Shown: piece by piece, positions 9,560-18,485 of the stretch | How the letters are laid out: each line of letters begins with the position of its first letter | Position numbering within the stretch: the first letter of the stretch is position 1 | Source of the DNA: Streptomyces sp. TLI_235 | GTDB lineage: Bacteria > Actinomycetota > Actinomycetes > Streptomycetales > Streptomycetaceae | Reading direction: 5' to 3' | NCBI GenBank assembly: GCA_002300355.1 | Contig: NSGV01000001.1 | Location: 4,092,001-4,156,000 of the forward strand | DNA: 64,000 bases | Notes under the pieces: generated by a model | Seen by the model: only the letters and a program-made list of their open reading frames with translations | Told to the model about the DNA's origin: nothing | The model's database searches: none | Program-made: the position numbers and the translations under genes

Positions 9560-10441
9560 GTGAGCACTGGAACTGATCCCCTCGCCTCGCTGGCCGAGCT
9601 GCCCGGGGTGCCCGAGGCCGTGGCCGAGGTGCGCAAGGCCGTCGACCGGCTCTACGGCCACCGTGTGATGCGCCGCCGCGCCGGCGAGGTGACGTCGGAG
9701 GCCGCCATTCGCGGCGCCAGGGCGTCCGCCGCCCTGGACGGAGCCGACTGGTCGCTGGAGGAGGTCCGGCGCCGCACCGACTTCGGCGGCGATGCCGAGG
9801 CACGCACGGTGGGCGGCTCGCTGCGGATCTCGGCCGAGGCCGGGCAGCTGCTGGGTGTGTGGCGGCACTCGCCGCTGCAGGTGCTGGCCCGGCTGCACCT
9901 GCTGGCGGTGGGTGATGCCGATCCGTCCGCCGGCCGGCCGCGACGCGCGGCCGAGGCGGCCGAGCCGCTCTTCCCGATCGAGCTGGCCGCCTCCGAGGGG
10001 CTCGAAAAGCCGGTGGAGGGCGCGGAACTCCCGCCCGCGCCCGGCGCGGAGGAGGCCGCCGCGCGCCTCGACCAGCTGGCGCAGGTGCTGGTGGCCCGGT
10101 CGGAGAACGCCGCGAACGGCGCGCCCGCCCTGGTGGTGGCCGCGGTGGTGCACGGCGAGCTGCTCGCCCTTCGCCCCTTCACCTCGCACAACGGGGTGAT
10201 CGCTCGCGCCGCGCAGCGCATCGTCCTGATCTCCGAGGGCCTCGACCCGAAGGCGATCTGCCCGGCCGAGGTCGGGCTCGCCGAACTCGGCACCGGCGCG
10301 TACCAGGACGCCCTGGCCGGATACCTCAGCGGCACCGGCGACGGTATGGCGCGCTGGATCCGGCACTGCGGGGAGGCGCTGCGGCTCGGTGTCCGGGAGA
10401 GCACCGCGGTCTGCGAGGCGATGCAGCGCGGCATGGTCTGA
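9560..10441 (+). CDS. Degenerate Fic/DOC-like protein
   Basis: This 293-residue cytoplasmic protein has a helix-rich, alanine-rich composition. The segment from His198 (HGELLALRPFTSHNG) lines up with the Fic core HPFxxGNGR, but the catalytic histidine position reads Arg205 and the distal arginine region reads NGVIAR. AMP transfer is therefore unlikely and a structural or regulatory role is more plausible. The gene is a conserved neighbour of the HAD-phosphatase/Tad locus in Streptomyces as far as I recall. The GTG at 9560 has a poor ribosome site. A terminator follows directly. Confidence 0.65.
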   Translation: MSTGTDPLASLAELPGVPEAVAEVRKAVDRLYGHRVMRRRAGEVTSEAAIRGARASAALDGADWSLEEVRRRTDFGGDAEARTVGGSLRISAEAGQLLGVWRHSPLQVLARLHLLAVGDADPSAGRPRRAAEAAEPLFPIELAASEGLEKPVEGAELPPAPGAEEAAARLDQLAQVLVARSENAANGAPALVVAAVVHGELLALRPFTSHNGVIARAAQRIVLISEGLDPKAICPAEVGLAELGTGAYQDALAGYLSGTGDGMARWIRHCGEALRLGVRESTAVCEAMQRGMV

Positions 10442-10473
10442 CGGCCTGCGCCCCCGGTGGGTGACAAAAAGAT

Positions 10474-10506
10474 GCGGCGGCACCTGATCCTGCTCGGTGC
10501 CGCCGC
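10474..10506 (+). terminator. Terminator after the Fic-like gene
   Basis: Perfect 11-base arms GCGGCGGCACC and GGTGCCGCCGC surround an 11-base loop, 33 bases after the stop codon. The following 286 bases up to the HAD gene hold no gene that I can support. Confidence 0.75.
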
Positions 10507-10792
10507 TGGCACAGGTACCGGGGTACCAAGCATGCACCGGAAGTGCCCATCAGGTGGGGATCTGGCCCGTTCACCTGGTGCGGCGGCCCGTCAGCGGGTC
10601 GGCTGCATGTGGGTGCCCAGCTGGCTGTGCGCGGTCCGTGGGCCTGAACTGCGTTGTCGGATCGACCCCTTAGGGTCCTGACCGGGTCTCGCGGGCCGTA
10701 TGTCCTTTCTATCGCGGATCGCTGCAAAGCGGAACCCGAAACAAGAACTTTTTCCGGTTTGTCCGATAAGGCGTCCGGCGCTCGCGGCCAGG

Positions 10793-11836
10793 TCAGGCCA
10801 GGGGTCGGCGCCGCCGCGCGGAGTACCAGAAAAGGCCCGCCGTGAGCGCTGCCGCGCCGACCGCGACGGCCAGCAGGACCGAGCGGCTCGGGGCGGAGAA
10901 CTCCGGTAGCCGGCTGCGGAGTTCAACCGGGCGGTTGAAGACCAGCACCGGCCACTCGCGGGCTGTCGCCTCCTTGCGCAGCGCCCGGTCGGGGTTGACC
11001 GCCGACGGGTGACCGACCGCCGCCAGCAGCGGGAGGTCGGTGGACGAGTCGCTGTAGGCATAGCACTCGGCCAGGTCGTAGCCCTGCTCCGCGGCGAGCT
11101 CGCGGATGGCCGCGGCCTTGTTCTCCGCGTAGGCGTAGTACTCGATCTCGCCGGTGTAGCAGCCGTTCTCGACCTTGAGGCGGGTGGCGATCGCATGGTC
11201 GGCGCCGAGCAGGCGGCCGATCGGCTCGACGACCTCGGAGCCGGAGCTGCTGACGATCACCACGTCGCGCCCGGCCGCGTGGTGCTGCTCGATCAGCGAC
11301 GCGGCCTCCTCGTAGATGATCGGGTCGATCAGCTCGTGCAGGGTCTCCGCGACGATCTCGCGGACCTGCTGGACGTTCCAGCCGCGGGTCAGCGCCGACA
11401 GGTACTGCCGCATCTTCTCCATCTGGTCGTGGTCCGCGCCGCCGACCAGGAAGACGAACTGGGCGTAGGCGCTCTTCAGCACGGCCCGACGATTGATCAG
11501 TCCGCCCTGGTAGAAAGGCCGGCTGAAGGCGAGCGCGCTCGACTTGGCGATGATGGTCTTGTCCAGGTCGAAGAAGGCGGCCGTCCGCGGGCTGCCGTAC
11601 GCCCTGGCCGGGGCGGCCTGCCCGTCGATCTCGGCGGACTGCCTGTCGACCTCGGTGGAAGCGTCGTCCGTGCGGTGCGAGGCGGTGGAGTCCCCTGCAC
11701 CGCCCGGTTCGCTCGTGGCCGCGTCGGCAGGGCTGGTGGCCGCGTCGGCAGGGGCCGGCGGGGGCGCGTCAGGGGTGGTCGCGCGCCCCGAGTCGGGACC
11801 GTTGTCGACGGCGTCGGCGTTCTCGGTGGTGTCCAC
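10793..11836 (-). CDS. HAD-superfamily (SerB/IB-type) phosphatase, membrane-anchored
   Basis: A long Pro/Ala/Thr-rich leader precedes a HAD IB domain with the nucleophile motif FFDLDKTI, motif II VSSSGSEVVEP and motif III YSDSSTDLPLLAAVG. The substrate is likely a small phosphoester. A single hydrophobic helix near the C-terminus (SVLLAVAVGAAALTAGLFWY) followed by arginines suggests a tail anchor. It lies head-to-head with the Tad operon, as I recall for Streptomyces. The start is uncertain: I chose the GTG at 11836, 7 bases after a TATCCT that could be a leaderless -10. The frame stays open to an ATG at 11938. Confidence 0.82.
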   Translation of the reverse strand: MDTTENADAVDNGPDSGRATTPDAPPPAPADAATSPADAATSEPGGAGDSTASHRTDDASTEVDRQSAEIDGQAAPARAYGSPRTAAFFDLDKTIIAKSSALAFSRPFYQGGLINRRAVLKSAYAQFVFLVGGADHDQMEKMRQYLSALTRGWNVQQVREIVAETLHELIDPIIYEEAASLIEQHHAAGRDVVIVSSSGSEVVEPIGRLLGADHAIATRLKVENGCYTGEIEYYAYAENKAAAIRELAAEQGYDLAECYAYSDSSTDLPLLAAVGHPSAVNPDRALRKEATAREWPVLVFNRPVELRSRLPEFSAPSRSVLLAVAVGAAALTAGLFWYSARRRRPLA

Positions 11837-12470
11837 GGGACCGAGGATAGAGGGCGGGTCGAAACCCCCCGCCATTCGGCGTACTCGGCGGCGCGTGGGT
11901 TTGTGTTTCTGGCCGCTCGGGTACACCATGGAAGTCACGGATCGTTCGCGACCGTGCTAACCCGGTCCGGCTCCTCCCCCCCGAGTCGGGCCGTGGATAG
12001 ACGACCCCCGCTCTCCCCCCCGGCGGGGGTCGTCGCATGTCCGGGCCCGTTTCGCAGGCCAGTTGACACTCGCGGTGGCCGACCGGAACGCATCGGTGAC
12101 CGTCTCGCCCGATGAAAGCGCGTGCTTGACCCCCGCGCCACTCCTGTCACTCTGGGTGACTGTTTCAACGGAAATCGCAGAGCGTCCGAACGGCGCGTTC
12201 GCATGCCTTCACCGTCAATTCTGCGACACATTGCCCCCCGGGCGAGTGAACAAAGTTATCCACAGCCCCGAGATGTCCACAGCGAATGTCGACGGCGGAT
12301 GCGGAGCCCTCCGGGTCCGACACGGTGGAGCCCGGGCCGCCCGCCCCACCCGTCCGCCGGGCAGGTGAGGCGGCCCCGTACCAGCCGCCGGACGCGCTGA
12401 GCGCGCGGCCCGGCCCGGACCACTCGGACACCGCCCGGAAGCACCGGGCACCGCCCCTGGGGGAGACCGC
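11837..12470. other. Divergent promoter region of HAD gene and Tad operon
   Basis: This 634-base gene-poor stretch must hold the promoters of the leftward HAD gene and the rightward Tad operon. Apart from two DnaA-box-like nonamers near 12256-12281, I see only short direct and inverted sequences without clear identity. Confidence 0.5.
12256..12281 (+). repeat. Two DnaA-box-like nonamers
   Basis: TTATCCACA (12256-12264) and ATGTCCACA (12273-12281) lie in the same orientation with 8 bases between them. The first is the canonical bacterial DnaA box and the second differs by one base from the Streptomyces form TTGTCCACA. They could titrate or respond to DnaA. Confidence 0.4.
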
Positions 12471-13583
12471 ATGTCGACACCCACCACCGATTCCCGCCCG
12501 ACGGGCCGGCCAGCGCCCACCGGCCCGCTGATCGTCACCGCGGACGACGCGCTGGCCGACCACTTGGCCCGGATCTGCGCGGCCGCCGGCGCCGAGCCTC
12601 GGCTGGTCCGCACCGAACCGCCGCGCGCGCTCTGGGAGGACGCACCGCTCGTCCTGGTCGGCGACGACCTCGCCGAGGCCTGCGCGGGGCTGCCGCGGCG
12701 GGCGGACGTGCTGCTGCTCGGGCTCGACCTGGACGACGGCAGCGTCTGGGTGCGGGCCGTGCGCCTCGGCGCGGAGCACGTCCTCTTCCTGCCGGACGCG
12801 CAGGCATGGCTGCTGGACCGGATCGCCGACGCGGCGGAGGGCGTCGGGCCACCCGCGCTCACCGTCGGCGTGCTCGGCGGCCGAGGCGGCGCCGGCGCCT
12901 CGACGCTGGCCTGCGCGCTCGCCGTGACCGCGGCGCGCAGCGGGCACCGGACGATGCTCGTCGACGCGGACCCGCTCGGCGGAGGCCTGGACGTCCTGCT
13001 CGGCGGCGAGACCGCCGAGGGGCTCCGCTGGCCCGACCTCGCCGGCTCCCGCGGGCGGGTCAGTGGAGCCGAACTCGTCGGCGCGCTGCCGGAACTGCGA
13101 GGTCTCAGCGCCCTCTCCTGGGACCGCAGCGACTGTCTGGCCATCCCACCCGAGGCCATGCGCAGCGTGCTCGCGGCGGCCCGGCGCCGCGGTGGCCTGG
13201 TCGTCGTGGACCTGCCCCGCCACCTCGATCCCGCCGCCGCCCAGGCGCTGGAGCAGATCGACACCGCTCTGCTCGTGGTGCCCGCCGAACTGCGCGCTCT
13301 CGCCGCCACGGACCGGGTGGCCGCAGCCGCCCGGATGCGGCTGACCGACCTCCGCGCCGTCGTCCGGGTGCCCGGGCCGGTGGGCCTCCCCGCTCCGGAG
13401 ATCGCCCGCAACCTGCGGCTCGCCTTCGCCGGGGAGCTCCCGCCGGAGCCCGGGCTCGGCCTCGACGTCGAACGCGGACTGCCACCCGGCCTGCGCGAGC
13501 GCGGCCCGCTGGCCCGCTTCTGCAGCGGATTCCTGAGCGAGGCCATGCCTCCGGTGGCGGCCGCCGGCGGAGGTGCGTCATGA
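12471..13583 (+). CDS. ssd: Septum-site-determining-like/CpaE ATPase of the Tad locus
   Basis: This 370-residue cytoplasmic protein has an N-terminal receiver-like half (to about residue 125) and a C-terminal MinD/ParA-type ATPase half. The P-loop region GGRGGAGAST at 136-145 lacks both lysines of the deviant Walker A, so ATP hydrolysis is doubtful. The VDADPLGGGLDVLLGG stretch matches CpaE/Ssd proteins that localise Tad pilus assembly and affect septation in actinobacteria. It is the first gene of the operon and its TGA overlaps the ATG of the next gene. The start ATG at 12471 follows GGGGGAGACCGC. Confidence 0.85.
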   Translation: MSTPTTDSRPTGRPAPTGPLIVTADDALADHLARICAAAGAEPRLVRTEPPRALWEDAPLVLVGDDLAEACAGLPRRADVLLLGLDLDDGSVWVRAVRLGAEHVLFLPDAQAWLLDRIADAAEGVGPPALTVGVLGGRGGAGASTLACALAVTAARSGHRTMLVDADPLGGGLDVLLGGETAEGLRWPDLAGSRGRVSGAELVGALPELRGLSALSWDRSDCLAIPPEAMRSVLAAARRRGGLVVVDLPRHLDPAAAQALEQIDTALLVVPAELRALAATDRVAAAARMRLTDLRAVVRVPGPVGLPAPEIARNLRLAFAGELPPEPGLGLDVERGLPPGLRERGPLARFCSGFLSEAMPPVAAAGGGAS

Positions 13584-14962
13584 CCGACCGCCTCCCGCGA
13601 CGCCGGCTCTCCGCCGGACCCTGGGCCCAGCCCTCGCAGCACCGCCGACGCCTCGGCACCGGCCTGAGGCTCGGCGCCGGCGGTTCCCTGCGCACCGCTG
13701 CGGCCCTGCTCCCCGGCCCGCATGGCACCGAGCCGATTGCGGCATCGGGCCCGGTGTCCCAGGACGACACCGCGCACCGGCGCGGCGCCCTGCTCGACGC
13801 AGTTCGCCTGCACCTCGCCGAGACCGGTGCCCTGCCCACCACCGGGTCCGTCGCTGCCGCACTGCGGGCGAACCGGCCGACCCTCGGCGGAGACGACGTG
13901 CTCGACACGGTGCGGGCCATCCAGGCCGAGCTGGTCGGGGCCGGCCCGCTCCACGAACTGCTCGACCGCCCCGATGTGACGGACGTCCTCGTCAACGGTC
14001 CTGACGACGTGTGGATCGACTGCGGCAGCGGCCTCCAGCGGGCACCCGAGGTCAGGTTCCCGGACCGTGAGGCCGTTCGACGGCTCGCCCACCGACTTGC
14101 GACCGCCGCCGGCCGCCGACTCGACGACGCCATGCCCTGGGTCGACGCCCGCCTCCCGGACGGCACCCGGCTGCACGCCGTGCTCCCGCCCATCGCCGCC
14201 GGCGGCTGCACCCACATCTCCCTACGGATCTGCCGCGCCCGCCCGTTCACCCCGGACGAGCTCGTCGCCGGCGGCACCCTCACCGAGACCGGCGCCGACC
14301 TGCTCCGAGGCGTGCTCCGGGCCCGGCTGTCGCTGCTCATCAGCGGCGGCACCGGCTCCGGCAAGACCACTCTCCTGGCCACCCTGCTCGGCCTGGTCGG
14401 ACCGGACGAGCGGATCGTCATCGCCGAGGACTCGGCCGAACTCCGTCCCGACCACGCGCATGTGGTGCGCCTGCAGAGCCGTCCGCCGAACCAGGAGGGG
14501 CTCGGCGAACTCACCCTGCGCGACCTCGTCCGGCAGGCCCTGCGGATGCGCCCGGACCGACTGGTCGTCGGCGAGGTCCGCGGCGCCGAGGTCGTCGACC
14601 TGCTCGCCGCCCTCAACACCGGGCACGACGGAGGCTTCGGGACGGTGCACGCCAATGCGGCGGCCGACGTCCCGGCCCGCCTCGAAGCACTCGGGTCGCT
14701 CGCAGGGCTCGACCGGCTCTCGCTGCACAGCCAGCTCCGCGCCGCCGTCGACCTGGTTGTCCACCTCGTCCGTGACCCGGTCACCGGGCAGCGGCGGGTC
14801 GCCGAACTCCACACCGTTGAGGGCGATGCCCGCGGCCTCACCGCCACCCGACCCGCCGTGCTCTTCCGACCCGGAGGCGGCTGCTCGACCGGGCCGGGCT
14901 GGGCCGCCCTGCAGCATGCCTGCGCCGAACGCGGCGTCGTCCTCGCGGGGAGGCCGGAATGA
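13580..14962 (+). CDS. tadA: TadA-type secretion ATPase (CpaF family)
   Basis: This 460-residue hexameric ATPase would power Flp-pilus or Tad secretion from the cytoplasmic face. It has Walker A SGGTGSGKT at about 255-263, the Asp box IAEDSAEL, Walker B-like RPDRLVVGEVRG and the His box GTVHANAAADVPARLEAL. The N-terminal domain (VTDVLVNGPDDVWID) is the usual CpaF one. It overlaps the gene before by ATGA and the small ORF after it by ATGA, so translation is probably coupled throughout. Confidence 0.93.
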   Translation: MTDRLPRRRLSAGPWAQPSQHRRRLGTGLRLGAGGSLRTAAALLPGPHGTEPIAASGPVSQDDTAHRRGALLDAVRLHLAETGALPTTGSVAAALRANRPTLGGDDVLDTVRAIQAELVGAGPLHELLDRPDVTDVLVNGPDDVWIDCGSGLQRAPEVRFPDREAVRRLAHRLATAAGRRLDDAMPWVDARLPDGTRLHAVLPPIAAGGCTHISLRICRARPFTPDELVAGGTLTETGADLLRGVLRARLSLLISGGTGSGKTTLLATLLGLVGPDERIVIAEDSAELRPDHAHVVRLQSRPPNQEGLGELTLRDLVRQALRMRPDRLVVGEVRGAEVVDLLAALNTGHDGGFGTVHANAAADVPARLEALGSLAGLDRLSLHSQLRAAVDLVVHLVRDPVTGQRRVAELHTVEGDARGLTATRPAVLFRPGGGCSTGPGWAALQHACAERGVVLAGRPE

Positions 14963-15096
14963 CGCTCCGCCAACTGGAATGCCTCTGGGCGCTGGCGCTG
15001 TGCGGGGTGGCCACCCTGGGGTGGCGACTGCTGCAGTCGGCCGCCGCCCGGCCGGAGGACGACCGAACGACGGACCGGCCGTGGAGGCAGCCGTGA
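14959..15096 (+). CDS. Tiny translationally coupled ORF between tadA and tadB
   Basis: This 45-codon frame starts with the ATG that overlaps the tadA stop and ends with a TGA that overlaps the GTG start of tadB. Its first part (LECLWALALCGVATLGW) could form one membrane helix, followed by a charged tail. GGAGG for tadB lies inside it. It may be a real small pilus protein or simply a coupling leader that carries ribosomes from tadA to tadB. I know no family for it. Confidence 0.5.
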   Translation: MTLRQLECLWALALCGVATLGWRLLQSAAARPEDDRTTDRPWRQP

Positions 15097-16205
15097 GCGC
15101 GCCGACCACAGCTGCGGCAGCCGCCGGTGGCCGAGCAACCACGCCGGGCAGCGGCGTTCGACGGCGACCCCACGGCGATACCCGGGCGCGTCGGCTGCTC
15201 GGCACCCCGGACCGGGCAGGCGCCCCGGGCAAGCGCACCACCCGGCGCTGGGGCAGGGCCGGACTCCGCGCCGTCCTCGAGCGGATCGCCCGGTGTGCCG
15301 GTTCGGGAGGACGTCGGCCGCGATGGCTGGTTCCCGAACTCGTCCTCCTGCCCATCGGGCTCGCGGCCGGCCACATCGTCCGATCGCCGGTGCCGCTCCT
15401 CGCCGCCGCTGTCGGCGTCGTGCCGCTGCGCCGGCAGCGCAGTCGGCGCCGGACGGCTCAGGAAGCGTGTCGCCGCTCGGCCGCCGTGATCGAGCTCTGT
15501 ACCGGCCTGGTCGGCGAGCTGCGCAGTGGTGCCACGCCGGAGCATGCCCTGCAGACCGTCATCGGCCGTGGCAGTACGCTCCGCGACGCCCTCGGCGCCG
15601 AACCGTCCGCCCGCCTCGCGGCAGCACGCTACGGAGCCGACGTCCCGGTGGCCCTCCGTCTGGTCGCCGAACTGCCCGGAGGTCGGGGCGCGGCAGCCGT
15701 GGCCGCCTGCTGGCAGGTCAGCTCCGACAGCGGCACCGGACTCTTGGTCGGGCTGGACCAGCTCGCCGACGCCCTGCGCGCTGAACGTGCCCTGGCGGAG
15801 GAGGTCGCCGGAGAGCTCGCCGGGTCACGGGCGACGGTTGCCCTCCTCGCGGTACTCCCCGTGTTCGGCCTGCTGCTCGGAACGGCCCTCGGCGCCCACC
15901 CGCTGCCGACCCTGCTGCACACTCCCGCAGGGCTGGCCTGCCTCGGCCTCGGCACCCTGCTGGAGGCCGCCGGACTGCTCTGGACGGCCCGGATCGTCCG
16001 GGCCGCCGAGGACGGGCCACGGATGGCCGAGGGCCGGGCGGTGGCGACCGCACCAGCGACAGCAGGCGGACCGGTGGATCCGGCCGCCGGGCCGCGCTCG
16101 GAGCGGCCCGCGTGCGGGCTGTCCCGCCGTAGGACGGACCGTGGGCACGGTCCGGAGTGGCCGCGGCCCGGGGCTCGCGCCGCGTGGCAGGAGAGAGCCC
16201 GATGA
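15093..16205 (+). CDS. tadB: TadB-type (GspF-like) inner-membrane platform protein
   Basis: This 370-residue membrane protein has an Arg/Gly-rich N-terminus, a hydrophobic pair near residues 85-115 (VLLPIGLAAGHIV and VPLLAAAVGVVPL), a T2SF/GspF core around 125-250 (IELCTGLVGELRSGATPEHAL, SDSGTGLLVGLDQLADALR), and C-terminal helices ATVALLAVLPVFGLLLGTALG. It forms the membrane base of the Tad machine together with the next gene. The GTG start has GGAGG upstream. The unstructured C-terminal tail of about 75 residues is unusual in length. Confidence 0.85.
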   Translation: MSAPTTAAAAAGGRATTPGSGVRRRPHGDTRARRLLGTPDRAGAPGKRTTRRWGRAGLRAVLERIARCAGSGGRRPRWLVPELVLLPIGLAAGHIVRSPVPLLAAAVGVVPLRRQRSRRRTAQEACRRSAAVIELCTGLVGELRSGATPEHALQTVIGRGSTLRDALGAEPSARLAAARYGADVPVALRLVAELPGGRGAAAVAACWQVSSDSGTGLLVGLDQLADALRAERALAEEVAGELAGSRATVALLAVLPVFGLLLGTALGAHPLPTLLHTPAGLACLGLGTLLEAAGLLWTARIVRAAEDGPRMAEGRAVATAPATAGGPVDPAAGPRSERPACGLSRRRTDRGHGPEWPRPGARAAWQERAR

Positions 16206-16993
16206 ACGCCGCGATCGCCGCACTGTCAGTCGTCCTCGGCCTGGTGTCAGTTCTGCCCGGGCCGGCCCGGCGGCGTGAACTCAGGAGACGCCTCCGGCGA
16301 TGCCTGCCCGGCCACGGGTCGGCCAGGTCCGTAGTGCGCCGTCCCGGATCCGCCCGTCCCCGTCGGCCTCGGCGGACCCTTCCCGGCCGCGGATGGTGGG
16401 GCCCGGTGGCGGTCGGCGTCGGTACGGCCGCCGCCACAGGCGGCGCGGTGGGCCTGGTCGCCGGTGCGATGGCGGCCGCCGCGGCCTACCGCTGGCTGCC
16501 ACGCCCGATGTCGCCCGGCGCTCGGCGCGCGGTGGCCGAGGAGGAGCATCTGCTGCGCCAACTGCCGCTCACCGCGGAGCTGCTGGCCGCCTGCCTCGGG
16601 TCGGCCTCCGCGCCCGGCCGGGCTGCCGCCGCCGTGGCCGCCGGCGTCGACTCCCCGATGCGGGAGCGGCTGAGCGCGGCAGCCGCACAACTCGCGCTGG
16701 GAGCACCGCCCGAGGTCTGCTGGGAACAGCTCGGCGCGGCCAGCCCCGCACTGGCCCCGCTGGCTCGCTGCCTGGTCAGGACCAGCCGCAGCGGCACGCC
16801 GCCGGGCGCCGCACTCAGCGGCCTCGCCCAGGCCCAGCGGGCCGCCGCGGCCCGAGCCGCACACGCCAGGGTCCGACGCGCCGGAGTGCTCGCCACCGCC
16901 CCGCTCGGGCTCTGCTTCCTCCCGGCCTTCGTCCTGATCGGCGTGGCGCCCGTCGTCATGGGCCTCGCCGCCCTCTACACCCACCGGATCTGA
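16202..16993 (+). CDS. tadC: TadC-type (GspF-like) inner-membrane platform protein
   Basis: This 263-residue protein starts with an ATG overlapping the tadB stop. It has an N-terminal helix, an arginine-rich loop, a helix pair GPVAVGVGTAAATGGAVGLV and AGAMAAAAAYRWLP, a GspF domain with LPLTAELLAACLGSASAPG, and a C-terminal helix ending GVAPVVMGLAALYTHRI. It pairs with TadB to build the pilus platform. No ribosome site beyond coupling is obvious. Confidence 0.85.
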   Translation: MNAAIAALSVVLGLVSVLPGPARRRELRRRLRRCLPGHGSARSVVRRPGSARPRRPRRTLPGRGWWGPVAVGVGTAAATGGAVGLVAGAMAAAAAYRWLPRPMSPGARRAVAEEEHLLRQLPLTAELLAACLGSASAPGRAAAAVAAGVDSPMRERLSAAAAQLALGAPPEVCWEQLGAASPALAPLARCLVRTSRSGTPPGAALSGLAQAQRAAAARAAHARVRRAGVLATAPLGLCFLPAFVLIGVAPVVMGLAALYTHRI

Positions 16994-17054
16994 TGCCTCG
17001 TCCGTCGAGACGCTGGCGATCCGGCACTCAGAGCCCTACCCGAAGGAGTCTGTG

Positions 17055-17429
17055 ATGTTCGTGCCCGCTCTCCGTCCCTCCGACGCCCCCACCCCGTCCC
17101 CGGAGGCCGGCGCCGTCGAGGTGGACGCCCGCCCCGGAGGCCCGGTGCCCGCCGCGACGACAACCACCCTGGTCCGCACCGCGCCGGCGGGCCGCCGGTT
17201 CGGGCTGCGGCGCCTCGCCGTCGCCCGAGCGCGTCTCGCCCGGCGCCTCGCCCGGCGAATTCTCCGCGCAACCGCCGGGCCGCCGGACGCCGGCATGACG
17301 ACCGCCGAATACGCGATCGGCACCGTCGCGGCATGCGCGCTCGCGGCGATCCTCTACCGCGTGGTGACCAGCGGGACGGTCTCCGGGGCGCTCGCCGAAC
17401 TGCTCGATCGGGCCCTCCATGCGGTCTGA
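17055..17429 (+). CDS. DUF4244 Flp-type pilin-like protein
   Basis: This 124-residue protein carries a class III signal-like segment, DAGMTTAEYAIGTVAACALAAILYRVV, with the GM-TTAEYA arrangement of Flp pilins in which Glu follows the cleavage site. In Flp pilins a prepilin peptidase cuts after the glycine. It is likely the structural pilin of the Tad locus. The leader before it is long (about 80 residues) and arginine-rich. GAAGGAG sits 6-7 bases before the ATG. A GTG three bases earlier is an alternative start. Confidence 0.82.
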   Translation: MFVPALRPSDAPTPSPEAGAVEVDARPGGPVPAATTTTLVRTAPAGRRFGLRRLAVARARLARRLARRILRATAGPPDAGMTTAEYAIGTVAACALAAILYRVVTSGTVSGALAELLDRALHAV

Positions 17430-17856
17430 GAAGCTCCGTCGGCCCCGACGGCCCCCGAGGGAGCGGGGCCGGCCGGCACGGGTCAACGACGCAGGGACGG
17501 TGACTGCCGAGACGGCGGTGGCGATGCCGGCCATGGTGCTGCTCGCGGCCATGCTCATCTGGGGCATCGTCGCGGCCGCGGGTCAGATCCGCTGCGTGGA
17601 CGCGGCGCGGATCGCAGCACGGGCGGCGGCCCGTGGTGACACCGACGCGGTGGCGGCGGCCCGCGCGGCCGCCCCGCCCGGTGCGTCGGTGGAGATCGCC
17701 CAGGACGCCGAGACCGTGCGGGTGACCGTCGAGGCGCCGTTCCCCGCACCCGGCCGGATCGGGGCCGGCCTGTCCGTCCGGCTCGGCGCCTCCGCCGTCG
17801 CCGCGCGCGAGGACGTCCCGGGCGGCCCGGAGGGCGGTGCGCCATGGCCGTCCTGA
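17419..17856 (+). CDS. tadE: TadE-like pseudopilin
   Basis: This 145-residue protein has the TadE signature: a short basic leader, then DAGTVTAETAVAMPAMVLLAAMLIWGIV with the conserved Glu in a single N-terminal helix, then an alpha/beta tail. It overlaps the pilin gene by 11 bases and the next gene by 13 bases. Minor pilins of this type prime or cap Flp pili. Confidence 0.82.
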   Translation: MRSEKLRRPRRPPRERGRPARVNDAGTVTAETAVAMPAMVLLAAMLIWGIVAAAGQIRCVDAARIAARAAARGDTDAVAAARAAAPPGASVEIAQDAETVRVTVEAPFPAPGRIGAGLSVRLGASAVAAREDVPGGPEGGAPWPS

Positions 17857-18485
17857 GAGCGGGACCCGCCGCGCCCGACAGGGCCCGCGACACGGGCTCG
17901 GCGACTGTCTGGCTGCTCGCCCTCGGGATGCTGGGTTGTGCGGTCTTCGCCGTCGCCCTGGCGATGGGTGAGGCGGTCGCAGCCCGCCACCGCGCCGAGT
18001 CCGCCGCCGATCTCGCGGCGCTGGCGGCCGCCGAGCGTCTGCTGATCGACACCGACGGGGGCTGCGGCCGGGCGGCCCGGATCACGCAGGCGCACGGCGC
18101 CACGCTGGTGTCCTGCACCCCTCGGCTTGAGGAGGATGCCGTCGAGGTGGTCGTGGAGGTGACGGCAGGTCACCTTGCCCTGCCGGTCGGCCCGGCCAGG
18201 GCACTCGCCCGGGCAGGCCCGGTCTGGGCACCCACCGGAGCCCCGGACTCGGCGGACGAGGCAGCTGACGAAGCCGACGCGAGCACCACGACCCGGGCGC
18301 GTCCATGGGCGCGTCCAGGATCCGTTGCAGAGACCGGAGCAGGGGACCGGGCCGGTGCAGTGACCCGGATCCGTGCGGTGACCTGGACCGGTGGGGTGAC
18401 CCGGACCGGTGGGGTGGAGGTCTCTGCCGCCCCGATCCTTCGGCCCGCTCCTCGGTCCACCCCGCGCCGCCGGCAGCCGGCGTCC
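17844..18485 (+). CDS. Rv3654c/TadE-like secreted protein with no usable stop
   Basis: The conserved part covers the first 125 or so codons: a basic start, the helix GSATVWLLALGMLGCAVFAVALAMG, then ESAADLAALAAAERLL and the strand ALVSCTP-type pattern. This is the usual last gene of actinobacterial Tad loci. Homologues end at about 120-150 residues, but here the frame stays open and repetitive (TRTGGV, TRIRAV) and reaches a stop only at 19742, deep inside the convergent helicase gene. I end it at the helicase boundary. A frameshift or lost stop near 18220-18300 is the likely explanation. Confidence 0.6.

Noticed and set aside
10507-10792. Riboswitch or small RNA in the HAD/Fic intergenic region
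   Set aside because: I could not find a conserved fold or paired elements beyond the terminator at 10474.
12256-12281. Chromosomal origin
   Set aside because: Only two DnaA boxes and no dnaA, dnaN, recF or gyr genes nearby.
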